Assembly: GCF_029360705.1 (NCBI RefSeq)
Contig: NZ_JARKMX010000008.1
Location: forward strand, 1-64,000
DNA: 64,000 bases
Source of the DNA: Paraflavitalea pollutisoli
GTDB lineage: Bacteria > Bacteroidota > Bacteroidia > Chitinophagales > Chitinophagaceae
Reading direction: 5' to 3'
Below the pieces are notes generated by a model, which was given only the letters and a program-made list of their open reading frames with translations, did not search any database and was not told the DNA's origin. A program made the position numbers and the translations under genes. Below, in pieces: positions 16,917 through 25,790 of this stretch (the first letter of the stretch is position 1; each line of letters starts with the position of its first letter).

Positions 16917-18598
16917 AAAAGCTACTAACACTTGCTGGCCTGCTGGCGATGGTCTATTGGGGATGGGGACAGGCCTCTGCGATCGATACGGTATTCCAGA
17001 CGGGCGATACTGCTCCGACAGATTGGAACAATTATTCCACGAGCTATTTCCCCGACCTTAAAAAGCCCTATGTGGTGGCGGCTATACCCTCAAACGGTAT
17101 CGACGAAAACGCCGGTAATACACCATTTGATGTAGCGCTGGGTAATTACCGTTTTCGTTCGCAGCTTGCTGTTACGGGCTATCAATTGTACGCCTATGAT
17201 ACTACGCCCGTGTATTTCCTGACGCCCAATTTGTACGAGGGCAATGCTGCTTTGTATGAATTCCGGATCGTTGAGAATGACGATCGGGTGATCAGGGATT
17301 GGAGCATGGTAACCCAGTTTGTACCCAATAAGATCAACCTGGGCGCATTGCAAGGCACTTATGGTTTTTTGGGAGGCTATGCAACCGGATTTGGCAATAC
17401 CCTGTCGGTCGAGTTGCGCCTCAAAGGCGCCGATACGTTGTTGGCCGTATCGAAGGTGCGGTGGGTATCTACGCGCCCTTTGCTGGCAGCGATATTTACG
17501 GAGAGCGGATTTATCGATCGGATGCTTGATAATTCAGGCGATCAGCATATCGCCAACTTATTGTATGTCCAAGATGACACAGAGGGGGCAAAGTTCGATA
17601 CAGTGCCTCGTATTCCTCCCAGTTGGACATTGCCGGCCGGAGAAACGGGGCTGGTATTCCAGATAAGGGCACGCGTTTTTCAGCAGGGAGCGTTGGAATG
17701 GCGGGTATTGCGGAACGGACATGCGATGGCCGATTGGAGGGGGAATGAATCGTTGAATGGGTATGTACGTGTCGATAAGCTCTCGCCGGGCGAATACAGA
17801 CTTCAGCTACGCTACCACAAGAACCCGAGGAACATTACTTCCTATCCGTTTACCGTAGAGCCCGCCTGGTACCAAACCTGGGTTTTTAAGATCACTGCAG
17901 GTGTGCTGGCGGCGGCCACGATTGGCTTCCTGGTGATGGCGCTCAAACTGCGCCGGCAGCGCCGGGCTTTGCAGGCCGAGCAGGCCAAAAAGGAACGGGT
18001 GGAACTGGGCTTGCGGTCGGTGTACGCGCAACTGAACCCTCATTTTACGTTCAATGCTTTGTCCTCCATTCAGGGATTGATCAATAGCCAGGATATCAAA
18101 GGGGCCAATCATTACCTGTCGAACTTTGCCCAACTGGTACGTCGGTCCCTGGCGGATAGTGAGCAGAAGTTCATTCCCCTGCAGCAGGAACTGCAAACCC
18201 TGGAGATTTATCTGGGACTGGAAAAGTTACGTTTTAACTTTACCTACGCCATCCAATGGCCCGATGGTTTTCCGGTAACAACCGCCGAGATACCTTCGCT
18301 GTTGCTGCAACCCCTGGTGGAGAATGCCGTGAAGCATGGCGTATCTTCCCTGCATGACAAAGGAAGGATCGAGGTTACCGTGCAGGCAAGAGGCACCGAT
18401 ATGCTGATCAACGTGCGCGACAATGGTGCTGGCTTTGAGGTGGCTGCTGCGAAAAGCGGCTATGGATTGCAACTCACCCGTGACCGCATCCGGTTGTACA
18501 ATGAAATGGCCGGACATGAGCAGATCACCCTGCACATCAGTCAGGCACCCACCGGCGGTACTGTTATTGACTTGTTGTTTAAAAACTGGCTGGCATGA
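16913..18598 (+). CDS. LytS-type sensor histidine kinase with large periplasmic domain
   Basis: A 561-residue inner-membrane kinase. A signal/anchor (1-23) is followed by about 295 periplasmic residues ending in a Y_Y_Y-like beta segment (PGEYRLQLRYHKNP). One membrane helix (about 322-345), a short coiled coil and the His_kinase domain follow. The phosphoacceptor is His377 in AQLNPHFTFNALSSIQ, the N box is QPLVENAVKHG, and an ATP-lid DNGAGF is present. The usual beta-propeller of hybrid sensors is absent, so the sensor domain looks unusual. It is coupled by ATGA overlaps to the transglutaminase gene before it and the LytTR regulator after it. Confidence 0.9.
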   Translation: MKKLLTLAGLLAMVYWGWGQASAIDTVFQTGDTAPTDWNNYSTSYFPDLKKPYVVAAIPSNGIDENAGNTPFDVALGNYRFRSQLAVTGYQLYAYDTTPVYFLTPNLYEGNAALYEFRIVENDDRVIRDWSMVTQFVPNKINLGALQGTYGFLGGYATGFGNTLSVELRLKGADTLLAVSKVRWVSTRPLLAAIFTESGFIDRMLDNSGDQHIANLLYVQDDTEGAKFDTVPRIPPSWTLPAGETGLVFQIRARVFQQGALEWRVLRNGHAMADWRGNESLNGYVRVDKLSPGEYRLQLRYHKNPRNITSYPFTVEPAWYQTWVFKITAGVLAAATIGFLVMALKLRRQRRALQAEQAKKERVELGLRSVYAQLNPHFTFNALSSIQGLINSQDIKGANHYLSNFAQLVRRSLADSEQKFIPLQQELQTLEIYLGLEKLRFNFTYAIQWPDGFPVTTAEIPSLLLQPLVENAVKHGVSSLHDKGRIEVTVQARGTDMLINVRDNGAGFEVAAAKSGYGLQLTRDRIRLYNEMAGHEQITLHISQAPTGGTVIDLLFKNWLA

Positions 18599-19341
18599 AC
18601 ATGAAGGCGATCCTGGTAGATGATGAACCGAATAACCTGATCAACCTAGGGCAGTTGCTGCTGCAATATTGCCCCGGGGTGGAAGTGGTGGCTACGGCAC
18701 TCCATGCGGTGGAGGCACGTGCGCTGATCTTGCAACATCAACCGGATCTGCTCTTTCTCGATATCCAGATGCCAGGGCAAAATGGGTTTGATCTGATCCG
18801 ATCTCTACCGGCTATACAAGCGGAAGTGATCTTTGTAACGGCCTTTGACCAATATGCCATCCAGGCGGTGCGTTTTGCTGCCGTCGATTACCTGCTGAAG
18901 CCGGTGAACATCGAAGAGTTGCAGGCGGCCGTCGGCCGTGCCTGGGCACGTTGCCGCGACAAGCAACAGAACCTGCCCATCGAAAACCTGCTGCAATTGC
19001 TGAAAGCGGGTAAGGAGGAGCACCGGATCGCTATTACCACCCTGCGGGAAACCCGGTTTGTACGTACGGCCGATATCGTGCGGTGTGAGGCTTCCAACAA
19101 CTATACGACGATCTTTATATCGGACGGGGAAAAGCTGGTGGCTTCCCGTCCGATCTTTGAATACGAAGAGTTGTTGCGCGACTATGGCTTTTTCCGCTGC
19201 CATCAATCGCACCTGGTCAACAAGCAGGTGGTGAAGAGCTGGGTGAAAGAAGATGGCGGCTATTTGTTGCTGGACAATGGGCAGCAGGTGCCGGTATCGC
19301 GCAATAAAAAAGAGCTGGTGATGGCAGCTCTTAAGATGTAA
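18595..19341 (+). CDS. LytTR-family response regulator
   Basis: A 248-residue regulator with an N-terminal receiver (about 4-120; acidic pair Asp9/Asp10, phosphoacceptor Asp56 in LLFLDIQMPG, Lys in YLLKPVN) and a C-terminal LytTR DNA-binding domain (about 145-245, with IVRCEASNNYTTIFI and HQSHLVNK). It is the cognate partner of the preceding LytS-type kinase, whose stop codon it overlaps by four bases. An alternative start six bases downstream exists. Targets are not visible; the co-encoded transglutaminase operon is a natural candidate for autoregulation. Confidence 0.92.
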   Translation: MNMKAILVDDEPNNLINLGQLLLQYCPGVEVVATALHAVEARALILQHQPDLLFLDIQMPGQNGFDLIRSLPAIQAEVIFVTAFDQYAIQAVRFAAVDYLLKPVNIEELQAAVGRAWARCRDKQQNLPIENLLQLLKAGKEEHRIAITTLRETRFVRTADIVRCEASNNYTTIFISDGEKLVASRPIFEYEELLRDYGFFRCHQSHLVNKQVVKSWVKEDGGYLLLDNGQQVPVSRNKKELVMAALKM

Positions 19342-19359
19342 AAGTATTTGATCGGGAGC

Positions 19360-19911
19360 TTATCCCTTGTGTTTTCCTTCGGCGATCAGGATCAGCGCAA
19401 ACGCTGAATAGTTGATGATGTCGACATAATTGGCATCGAGGCCTTCGCTGATGAGGGTCTTGCCATCATTGGCCATGATCTGCCGCATGCGCATCAGCTT
19501 CATCAGGATCAGGTCGGCAAAGCTTTCCTGGCTCATCTCTCTCCAGGCTTCTCCGTAATCGTGGTTCTTATCGAGCATGGTTGCTTTCACGAAGGCTGCC
19601 TTTTCTGTATAGGCTCTTTCTACGTCTGCTACCGGCATATCCTCCATGGCGCTGTTGTTAAGTTCCAGTTGGATCAGTCCGATGATGCCATAGTTGACCA
19701 TGCCTTTAAATTCACCGGCGATATCATCCCCTACCCGTTGAGTCTTTTTCTCCTGGATGGTGCGGATGCGCTGTGCCTTGATGAAGATCTGGTCTACAAT
19801 GGAGATGGGACGCAGCACGCGCCAGGCGGTGCCATAATCTTTGGTCTTTTTGATAAAGATGTCCCTGCACGATTGTACGGCTGCTTCGTATTGTTGAATG
19901 GTATTGCTCAT
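19360..19911 (-). CDS. DUF1599 domain protein
   Basis: A 183-residue soluble protein with two similar halves, each carrying KTKDYGTAWRVLRP or KNHDYGEAWREMSQ followed by a helix rich in Met/Arg (FIKAQRIRTIQ; LMKLMRMRQIM). This duplicated helical pattern is the DUF1599 hallmark. Members are common in Bacteroidota next to folP; the function is unknown. The frame is open 111 codons further upstream, antisense to folP, but the ATG at 19911 gives the family N-terminus (MSNTIQQYEAAVQSC). It diverges from folP. Confidence 0.9.
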   Translation of the reverse strand: MSNTIQQYEAAVQSCRDIFIKKTKDYGTAWRVLRPISIVDQIFIKAQRIRTIQEKKTQRVGDDIAGEFKGMVNYGIIGLIQLELNNSAMEDMPVADVERAYTEKAAFVKATMLDKNHDYGEAWREMSQESFADLILMKLMRMRQIMANDGKTLISEGLDANYVDIINYSAFALILIAEGKHKG

Positions 19912-19949
19912 AATGTGGCTTCCCCGGGTGGCAAATGCTGCCATCTTGT

Positions 19950-19957
19950 TACCTTTG
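19950..19957 (+). promoter_or_regulatory. -7 element for folP
   Basis: TACCTTTG matches TAnnTTTG exactly and lies 29 bases before the folP ATG. No clear TTG is found at the -33 position. It overlaps the region where the divergent DUF1599 transcript would start. Confidence 0.4.
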
Positions 19958-19963
19958 GGCCGC

Positions 19964-19971
19964 CAAAAATA
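19964..19971 (-). promoter_or_regulatory. -7 element for the DUF1599 gene
   Basis: On the minus strand TATTTTTG matches TAnnTTTG exactly, about 52 bases before the DUF1599 start. It lies face to face with the folP -7 element, six bases apart, so the two transcripts would overlap at their 5' ends. Confidence 0.4.
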
Positions 19972-19986
19972 GCGAACAAAGACTAA

Positions 19987-20814
19987 ATGTATACACTGAA
20001 TTGTACAGGCAGGTTGCTGGTGGTCGACCGGCCACTGGTGATGGGCATCATGAACCTGACGCCCGATTCCTTTTATGCTGGCAGCCGCTACACCGAAACG
20101 GAGGTTTTGCAGCAGGCTGAGCGGATGATCGGTGAAGGGGCGTCCATACTGGATATCGGGGGGCAAAGTACCCGTCCCGGCAGTGAAAGAGTGCCGGTGG
20201 CCGTGGAACTGGAGCGGGTGACGGGCGCTATCCAGGCTATTCATGCGCGGTTTCCGGAAACGCCGGTCTCGATAGATACCTACTACGCCCGCGTGGCGGC
20301 TGAGGCGGTGGCGGCCGGAGCTTCCATCGTCAACGATGTGAGTGCGGGCACCGTCGATGCGGCGATGTATGAAACCGTGGGGCGATTACAAGTGCCCTAT
20401 ATCCTTATGCACAGCAAAGGCACGCTGGATACCCTGAAAAAGGAATTTACCTACGAGCACCTGAACAGGGAGGTATTGGATTTCTTTATCCGGGAAACGG
20501 CTGCCTGCCGGCAGGCGGGGATCAAAGACATCATTCTCGACCCGGGCTTTGGTTTTGGCAAGAACCATGTACAGAACCTGTCGCTGCTGAAGCAGCTGTC
20601 TGTATTCAAGCTGCTCGACCTGCCTGTGCTGGTGGGCCTTTCCCGCAAAAGAACCATCTGGAAGACCCTGGATATTACTGCGGAGGAATCGCTTAACGGT
20701 ACCACGGTGATCAACACCATTAGCCTGGCCAACGGCGCACAAATCCTGCGGGTACATGATGTGCGCGAGGCGGTGCAGGCCGTGCGATTGTGGCAGGCTT
20801 ACCAGGAGGCATAA
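19987..20814 (+). CDS. folP: Dihydropteroate synthase
   Basis: A 275-residue TIM-barrel enzyme that joins 4-aminobenzoate to 6-hydroxymethyl-dihydropterin pyrophosphate in folate synthesis. Landmarks are VMGIMNLTPDSFY, ILDIGGQSTRPGSE, VSIDTY, IVNDVSAG, LDPGFGFGKN and VGLSRKRTIW. The usual MHMxGxP loop reads MHSKGTLDT, a mild variation. The enzyme is the target of sulfonamides. The gene ends 18 bases before a strong terminator, beyond which the KAS III gene converges. Confidence 0.96.
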   Translation: MYTLNCTGRLLVVDRPLVMGIMNLTPDSFYAGSRYTETEVLQQAERMIGEGASILDIGGQSTRPGSERVPVAVELERVTGAIQAIHARFPETPVSIDTYYARVAAEAVAAGASIVNDVSAGTVDAAMYETVGRLQVPYILMHSKGTLDTLKKEFTYEHLNREVLDFFIRETAACRQAGIKDIILDPGFGFGKNHVQNLSLLKQLSVFKLLDLPVLVGLSRKRTIWKTLDITAEESLNGTTVINTISLANGAQILRVHDVREAVQAVRLWQAYQEA

Positions 20815-20832
20815 ACTATATGGGCTTTATAC

Positions 20833-20879
20833 GACAATCCCTGTGTGGCTTTCGGGCTACACAGGGATTGTCTTTTTTT
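20833..20879 (+). terminator. Intrinsic terminator of folP
   Basis: Perfect 14-bp stem GACAATCCCTGTGT (20833-20846) / ACACAGGGATTGTC (20859-20872) with a 12-base loop, followed by seven T residues. There is no T-run on the minus strand, although the convergent KAS III gene ends three bases further on. Confidence 0.88.
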
Positions 20880-20881
20880 GA

Positions 20882-21967
20882 TTATGCTGCAGGCATCACC
20901 GGTATGATGAAAGCGCCGCGTTCGGGTCCGGCCCCTACTACGGAAATGCAGATATTGTCACCGGCTTCGAGGATGCCGGCCTGCATATCATCATCGAGTA
21001 ACTTGATGGTGCTGGTGCTGACGAGGTTACCGTACTTCACCACGTTGATGCCCATCTTGTCGCGGCTGATACCATGCTCTTTGATGAGTGTATCCAGGAA
21101 GGCATTGGTGAGCATGGGGCTCGCCTGGTGGGTATAGATCTTCTTCACGCGTGCGAGGTAATCAGGCTGTACCGACTGCAATTGCTGGTGATTGAGGGTC
21201 ATGCCTTTGATGTAATACTCTTTGATCTTGGGACCTGCCATGGCGAAGCACGACAGGGCTTCGCAGTCTTCAGTGCCGGGAGGTGCCCAGGCGCCGCTGC
21301 CGGTGTAGTGAATGAGCGGATCGTCGAAACCGGCTTCCTGTCCGAAGTTGAGCGAGTCTCTCGAATAAAAAGAATACCCAGTAGCCTCTTCGCCCCTTTT
21401 CAGGACGACCGCCGAAACGCCATCGGAAAACAGGGCGGCCGACATCCACAGGGATTTGCCGTAAGGGTGCTGGCTGTTGTTCTTATAGACCGGCGTTTGC
21501 GTATACAGGCTACTGAGGCTATAGGATATCAGTAGTGTGTTTTTTGCTTTCATTTGTGTAGCGAGCGCGATGGCGCGGGCAAAGCCGGCGCAGCCTGCTC
21601 CCAGCAGTACGGGAACGATGTCATCACGTAATCCGATCTCTTTGTACAGCAAAAAGGCATCCTGATCGAGCTGTACCATGAAGGGTGAGCAGGTGACGAT
21701 GATGGCGGCGTCGATCTCGTCGGCGCTGATGTTGGCGCGGCGCATGGCTTCTTTGGTCGTATCGATGACGACCTGTGGGTCTTTGAATACATCGGGCGCC
21801 CAGCTTTTGGATTTGATACCCAGGATCTTTTCGACCATTTTGCCGTCGAGGTATTTACCTTCGGATTGTCTGTCGGGTACTTTGTAGGCAGTGGCCCAGT
21901 CGTCGATGCTGATGGGGTCGGCTACAAAGGAAGCTACGCCCGTGATGGCGAGGTTGATGGTGTTCAT
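20882..21967 (-). CDS. 3-oxoacyl-ACP synthase III (KAS III)-like protein
   Basis: A 361-residue thiolase-fold condensing enzyme. The FabH-like triad is Cys126 (LGAGCAGFARA), His280 (IYTHQASP) and Asn314 (VKYGNLVSTST). FabH uses it to condense acetyl-CoA with malonyl-ACP; many divergent homologues serve specialised pathways. Here the usual NTxxAS motif reads NLVSTST, and the protein is longer than FabH. No ACP, ketoreductase or other fatty-acid gene is next to it, so I do not call it fabH. It is monocistronic. Confidence 0.85.
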   Translation of the reverse strand: MNTINLAITGVASFVADPISIDDWATAYKVPDRQSEGKYLDGKMVEKILGIKSKSWAPDVFKDPQVVIDTTKEAMRRANISADEIDAAIIVTCSPFMVQLDQDAFLLYKEIGLRDDIVPVLLGAGCAGFARAIALATQMKAKNTLLISYSLSSLYTQTPVYKNNSQHPYGKSLWMSAALFSDGVSAVVLKRGEEATGYSFYSRDSLNFGQEAGFDDPLIHYTGSGAWAPPGTEDCEALSCFAMAGPKIKEYYIKGMTLNHQQLQSVQPDYLARVKKIYTHQASPMLTNAFLDTLIKEHGISRDKMGINVVKYGNLVSTSTIKLLDDDMQAGILEAGDNICISVVGAGPERGAFIIPVMPAA

Positions 21968-22426
21968 GTTGCTTTTGCGTTTATTATATGGTTTCGAATG
22001 TTGTATGGCATGGCGTATCCTGACCGTGCTTACACGACCGGTGAACTATCCGTAAATTGATGTGAGCAGGCAATCGGGGTGGTGCATGGCGGGATGACGG
22101 GGTGTGGTCGGTTTCCCGGTGGATCAAGGTTTAACGGTATGCAATACAACTAAAAGTTCCGGGTAATGCACCTCCCTGTTTTAAGGGATTTTGTGGGGCG
22201 GGTGCTGAATGCGGGTGGATACCGTCGAGGGAGAGGATCGATGATGAATTTTATGGCTATATGGTGATGCGGGTATTGGAGGCAGGCTTCCTGCCATGGA
22301 TTGACAAAAGGCTGCGCAATAACCCACATTTCTTCAGCGGCCTTTTTAAGGAAAGATAGTTTTACAGCAAAGCTATCCCTATCCGGCACCAGGGGGAGCC
22401 GAATGCTGTTGCTTGCGCCAGAGTGT
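21968..22426. other. 459-base gap with no supported gene
   Basis: I find no convincing gene, terminator or repeat here. The longest frame (minus strand, 22150-22389) is 79 codons with no recognisable sequence. Promoters for the KAS III gene should lie near 21968-22060, but no exact TAnnTTTG is obvious. Confidence 0.6.
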
Positions 22427-22867
22427 CTACCGCGCTGTTTCGTTCATGTACCGGTCAAACGACAGCCGGCCGTTGCCGGCGATGAGGAAGTACACGAGTA
22501 ATGCCAGCACGACCAGGGCCACGAGGATGGTCGCTACGGGTGTCCATAGACCGCCTGGTGCTCCAGCAAACAGGATCGCGCCAATAATGATCGGTAGCTG
22601 GATCAAACAGGCAAAGCGGGTCAGCACACCCAAAACCAGCAATACACCACCCAGCAGGTGCGCAAAGACGATCAGGTGCCCGATAGACAATAACCAGAAG
22701 GAATTGGCAGAAATATTGCCAGATATGCGCCCCAGCTCGGCGCTCATGTTCTCCAGAAAAACGATACCACGCCAGCCAAGAAATAAACCCAGGGCAATGC
22801 GGATAATGTCCACCCATTGCGGATGATGCGTATCACCCCAATGCTCCAGTTTTTGCATCAGTGTCAT
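22427..22867 (-). CDS. DoxX family membrane protein
   Basis: A 146-residue inner-membrane protein with four predicted helices and the DoxX pattern: an initial helix IIRIALGLFLGWRGIVFLEN, then HLIVFAHLLGGVLLVLGV with the conserved His and Gly, then LTRFACLIQLPIIIGAI. Members are linked to redox or quinone-associated activities, but individual roles are mostly unknown. Starts at residue 1 or 4 (MQKLEHWG) are both possible. It diverges from the molybdenum hydroxylase operon across 225 bases. Confidence 0.85.
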   Translation of the reverse strand: MTLMQKLEHWGDTHHPQWVDIIRIALGLFLGWRGIVFLENMSAELGRISGNISANSFWLLSIGHLIVFAHLLGGVLLVLGVLTRFACLIQLPIIIGAILFAGAPGGLWTPVATILVALVVLALLVYFLIAGNGRLSFDRYMNETAR

Positions 22868-23092
22868 AGTGCATGTTTTAAGTTGAGGGAGAAAGAACTG
22901 CTTTTAAAGTTACGGTTAATTTATCGGTAATGCAGCAGCAGCAGGCTTTGGGTGCTAACTGTATATACGTAAAATAAACGGCTCTACCAAATTTGCAGGA
23001 TGCGTGCAACTGTTTGAATTATACAATTCTTGCTTTGAATATTGTAAGTGGGGTGCCTGGGAATAGCAGTAATTTTAAGAAACAACTGTTAT

Positions 23093-23563
23093 ATGATCAA
23101 TCTGCAGGTTAACAACAAACCGTATACGGTCGATGCACCGCCACAGATGCCCCTCTTATGGGTGTTGCGGGATATGCTGGGACTTACCGGCACCAAGTTT
23201 GGTTGCGGCATGGCACAATGTGGCGCGTGCACGATACACCTCAACGGAGAAGCGGTGCGCGCCTGTGTTACGCCACTATCGCGGGCAGTGGGTCAACCCA
23301 TCACTACCATCGAAGGCCTCTCTTCGGATAACAACCATCCTTTGCAACGCGCCTGGTTACAGGAAGATGTTTTGCAATGTGGGTATTGTCAAAGTGGGCA
23401 ATTGATGTCGGCGGCCGTTTTGCTGCGGGAGAATCCCAACCCAACCGACGACGATATCGATCATGCCATGAGTGGCAATATCTGCCGCTGCGGTACCTAT
23501 CCACGTATTCGCAAAGCCATTCACCTGGCGGCACAATTACAACGCGAAGGAGGTAAATCATGA
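23093..23563 (+). CDS. [2Fe-2S] subunit of a molybdenum hydroxylase (isoquinoline 1-oxidoreductase alpha-like)
   Basis: A 156-residue iron-sulfur subunit of the xanthine-oxidase family. The plant-ferredoxin-type cluster uses Cys38, 43, 46 and 58 ([15 protein letters not shown]). The second cluster uses Cys96, 99, 131 and 133 ([20 protein letters not shown]). It passes electrons from the molybdenum site towards the acceptor. The ATG at 23093 begins directly with the ferredoxin strand; an upstream in-frame ATG adds 15 residues of no clear meaning. The stop overlaps the large-subunit start by four bases (ATGA). There is no FAD subunit, as in isoquinoline oxidoreductases. Confidence 0.93.
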   Translation: MINLQVNNKPYTVDAPPQMPLLWVLRDMLGLTGTKFGCGMAQCGACTIHLNGEAVRACVTPLSRAVGQPITTIEGLSSDNNHPLQRAWLQEDVLQCGYCQSGQLMSAAVLLRENPNPTDDDIDHAMSGNICRCGTYPRIRKAIHLAAQLQREGGKS

Positions 23564-25758
23564 GCACTACCAAAGGTTACAGCAGGCGGAAGTTCCTGCA
23601 AACGACAACTGTTTTCTCCGGCGGATTGCTGATCCCCTTCTTCGTATCGGCAGGTGCCAAAAAGATGGCCCTGCTGGACGTATTAGGTGGCGGCGCTGCT
23701 ACTGCGGAAGATACTTCGGCCATTGCCTTTGCACCCAATGCCTACCTGGGTATTGGCCGCGACAATACCATTCACATTATACTGGCCCACGTAGAAATGG
23801 GCCAGGGTATATGGACGACGCTTTCGATGCTGATTGCGGAAGAACTGGATTGTGATTTTACCAAAATGAAGATCGGCCATGCCCCGCCGGCAGCTCCTTA
23901 TATACATCCCCTATTCGGTATTCAAATTACGGGCGGATCTTCGACGACCTGGTCCGAGTTTGACCGGTACCGCAAAGCGGGCGCTACGGCTCGTGCCTTA
24001 TTGGTCACGGCAGCTGCGCAACAATGGGGGGTGGCACCGGAGACCTGCAGCACCGATGATGGCTATGTGATCCATGGCGATCAAAAACTGGCCTATGGTG
24101 CCCTGGCAGATGCAGCGGCCAAATTACCACCGCCCGCCGATATTCCGCTGAAGGAAGCGGGTGACTGGAAATACATCGGCAAGGGTGTCAAGCGCCTCGA
24201 TACACCGGAGAAGATCAATGGCACGGCTAAGTTTGGTATGGACGTACAATTCCCCGGCTTGTTAACCGCGCTGGTACTGCGGGCACCGGTATTTGGTGCA
24301 AAGATGAAAAGCTTCGACGATAGCAAGACCAAAGCAGTATCTGGTGTGCGTAAAGTGGTGGCCGTGCCCTCGGGCGTAGCTGTGATCGGCGATCATTACT
24401 GGGCCGTGAAGCAGGGCCGTGACGTGTTGCAGGTAGAATGGGATATCGACCCGGCGTTGGCCTTCGACACCAAGCAACAGTGGGCTGCTTACCGCAAACT
24501 TGCGGAGCAGCCGGGTGCTTCGGCCGCCAAAGCGGGTGATGTGGTGGCGGGATTGAGCGGGGCTGTTTCTAAAATAGAAGCGGAATATACCCTTCCCTAC
24601 CTGGCGCACGCCTGTATGGAGCCGATGAACTGTACCGTAAAAATAACGGGTGATAAATGTGAGATCTGGACCGGCACGCAAATGCCGGGCATCGATCAGG
24701 GCAATGCCGCGAAGGTATTGGGGTTCAAACCTGACCAGGTGGAGGTGCATACCATGTTCCTCGGCGGTGGCTTTGGCCGGCGGGCGACGGGACAATCCGA
24801 TTTTGTGGTAGAGGCCGTAGAAGTGGCCAAAGCAAGCGGCGAAGCGGTGAAAACGGTGTGGAGCCGGGAGGACGATATGCGGGGTGGTTATTACCGGCCT
24901 GCCTTTATGCACAAAGTGCAGATCGGCTTGGGTCCCGATAAGATGCCCGTAGCCTGGTTACACCGCATCGTTGGCCAATCGATCATGGAGGGCACGCCTT
25001 TTGAAGCAGGTGTACAGAACGGGATCGATGGGGCCTCTGTAGAAGGGGTCAATGACTCGCCGTATATGAAACACGTGCCGCACCATTCGGTCGAATTGCA
25101 TTCGCCGAAGAACAAGGTGCCGGTATTGTGGTGGCGTTCCGTGGGGCACACGCATACGGCTTTCGTGATGGAGACGATGATCGATGAACTGGCGCATGCG
25201 GCCGGCAAAGATCCGGTGGCCTACCGTAAGCTGTTGCTCAAGGAGCATCCACGGCCGTTGGCTGCCCTGACGATGGCCGCGGACAAAGCAGGTTGGGGCA
25301 AACCCTTGCCAGCTGGCCGATTCCGGGGTGTGGCGGTACACGATTCGTTTGGCAGTGCGGTCGCCCAGGTAGCAGAAGTATCGGTGGACAAGAAAGGCCA
25401 GGTGAAAGTGCACCGCGTGGTCTGTGCCATCGAGTGTGGACTGGCGGTAAACCCCGGCGGCGTCATAGCGCAAATGGAAAGTGGTATTGTCTTTGGGTTG
25501 ACGGCCCTGTTGTATGGCAATATATCGATCGAGCAAGGCCGCGTGCAACAACGGAATTTTCATGATTACCGGATGGTGCGCATGCACGAAACACCGCAGA
25601 TCGAGGTGTATATCGTGCCCAGTGCGGAGAAGATGGGCGGTGCCGGTGAACCTGGTGTGCCTCCCCTCGCACCGGCCGTGATCAATGCGGTCTATGCGGC
25701 TACCGGTAAGCGCATCCGGCAACTGCCGCTCGATCCGGCAAAGTTGTTGAAAGTATAA
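23560..25758 (+). CDS. Molybdopterin-binding subunit of isoquinoline 1-oxidoreductase-like enzyme
   Basis: A 732-residue large subunit carrying the Mo-cytosine-dinucleotide centre. A twin-arginine signal ([15 protein letters not shown]) shows export in folded form with the small subunit. Family landmarks are [40 protein letters not shown] and the catalytic glutamate near 697 in [13 protein letters not shown]. Substrates of this class are N-heterocycles or aldehydes; the true one is unknown. It is coupled to the ferredoxin-type subunit upstream and followed after 32 bases by a two-haem protein, the likely electron acceptor. Confidence 0.92.
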   Translation: MSTTKGYSRRKFLQTTTVFSGGLLIPFFVSAGAKKMALLDVLGGGAATAEDTSAIAFAPNAYLGIGRDNTIHIILAHVEMGQGIWTTLSMLIAEELDCDFTKMKIGHAPPAAPYIHPLFGIQITGGSSTTWSEFDRYRKAGATARALLVTAAAQQWGVAPETCSTDDGYVIHGDQKLAYGALADAAAKLPPPADIPLKEAGDWKYIGKGVKRLDTPEKINGTAKFGMDVQFPGLLTALVLRAPVFGAKMKSFDDSKTKAVSGVRKVVAVPSGVAVIGDHYWAVKQGRDVLQVEWDIDPALAFDTKQQWAAYRKLAEQPGASAAKAGDVVAGLSGAVSKIEAEYTLPYLAHACMEPMNCTVKITGDKCEIWTGTQMPGIDQGNAAKVLGFKPDQVEVHTMFLGGGFGRRATGQSDFVVEAVEVAKASGEAVKTVWSREDDMRGGYYRPAFMHKVQIGLGPDKMPVAWLHRIVGQSIMEGTPFEAGVQNGIDGASVEGVNDSPYMKHVPHHSVELHSPKNKVPVLWWRSVGHTHTAFVMETMIDELAHAAGKDPVAYRKLLLKEHPRPLAALTMAADKAGWGKPLPAGRFRGVAVHDSFGSAVAQVAEVSVDKKGQVKVHRVVCAIECGLAVNPGGVIAQMESGIVFGLTALLYGNISIEQGRVQQRNFHDYRMVRMHETPQIEVYIVPSAEKMGGAGEPGVPPLAPAVINAVYAATGKRIRQLPLDPAKLLKV

Positions 25759-25790
25759 TGCAACTGAAAGTTGAACCATAAATTATTGCT

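Noticed and set aside
18595-19341. LytTR regulator as part of a quorum-sensing or bacteriocin system
   Set aside because: No peptide precursor, exporter or processing protease nearby; only the transglutaminase and kinase are linked.
22150-22389. 79-codon minus-strand frame in the KAS III-DoxX gap
   Set aside because: No family, signal or helix pattern, and no promoter or terminator near it.
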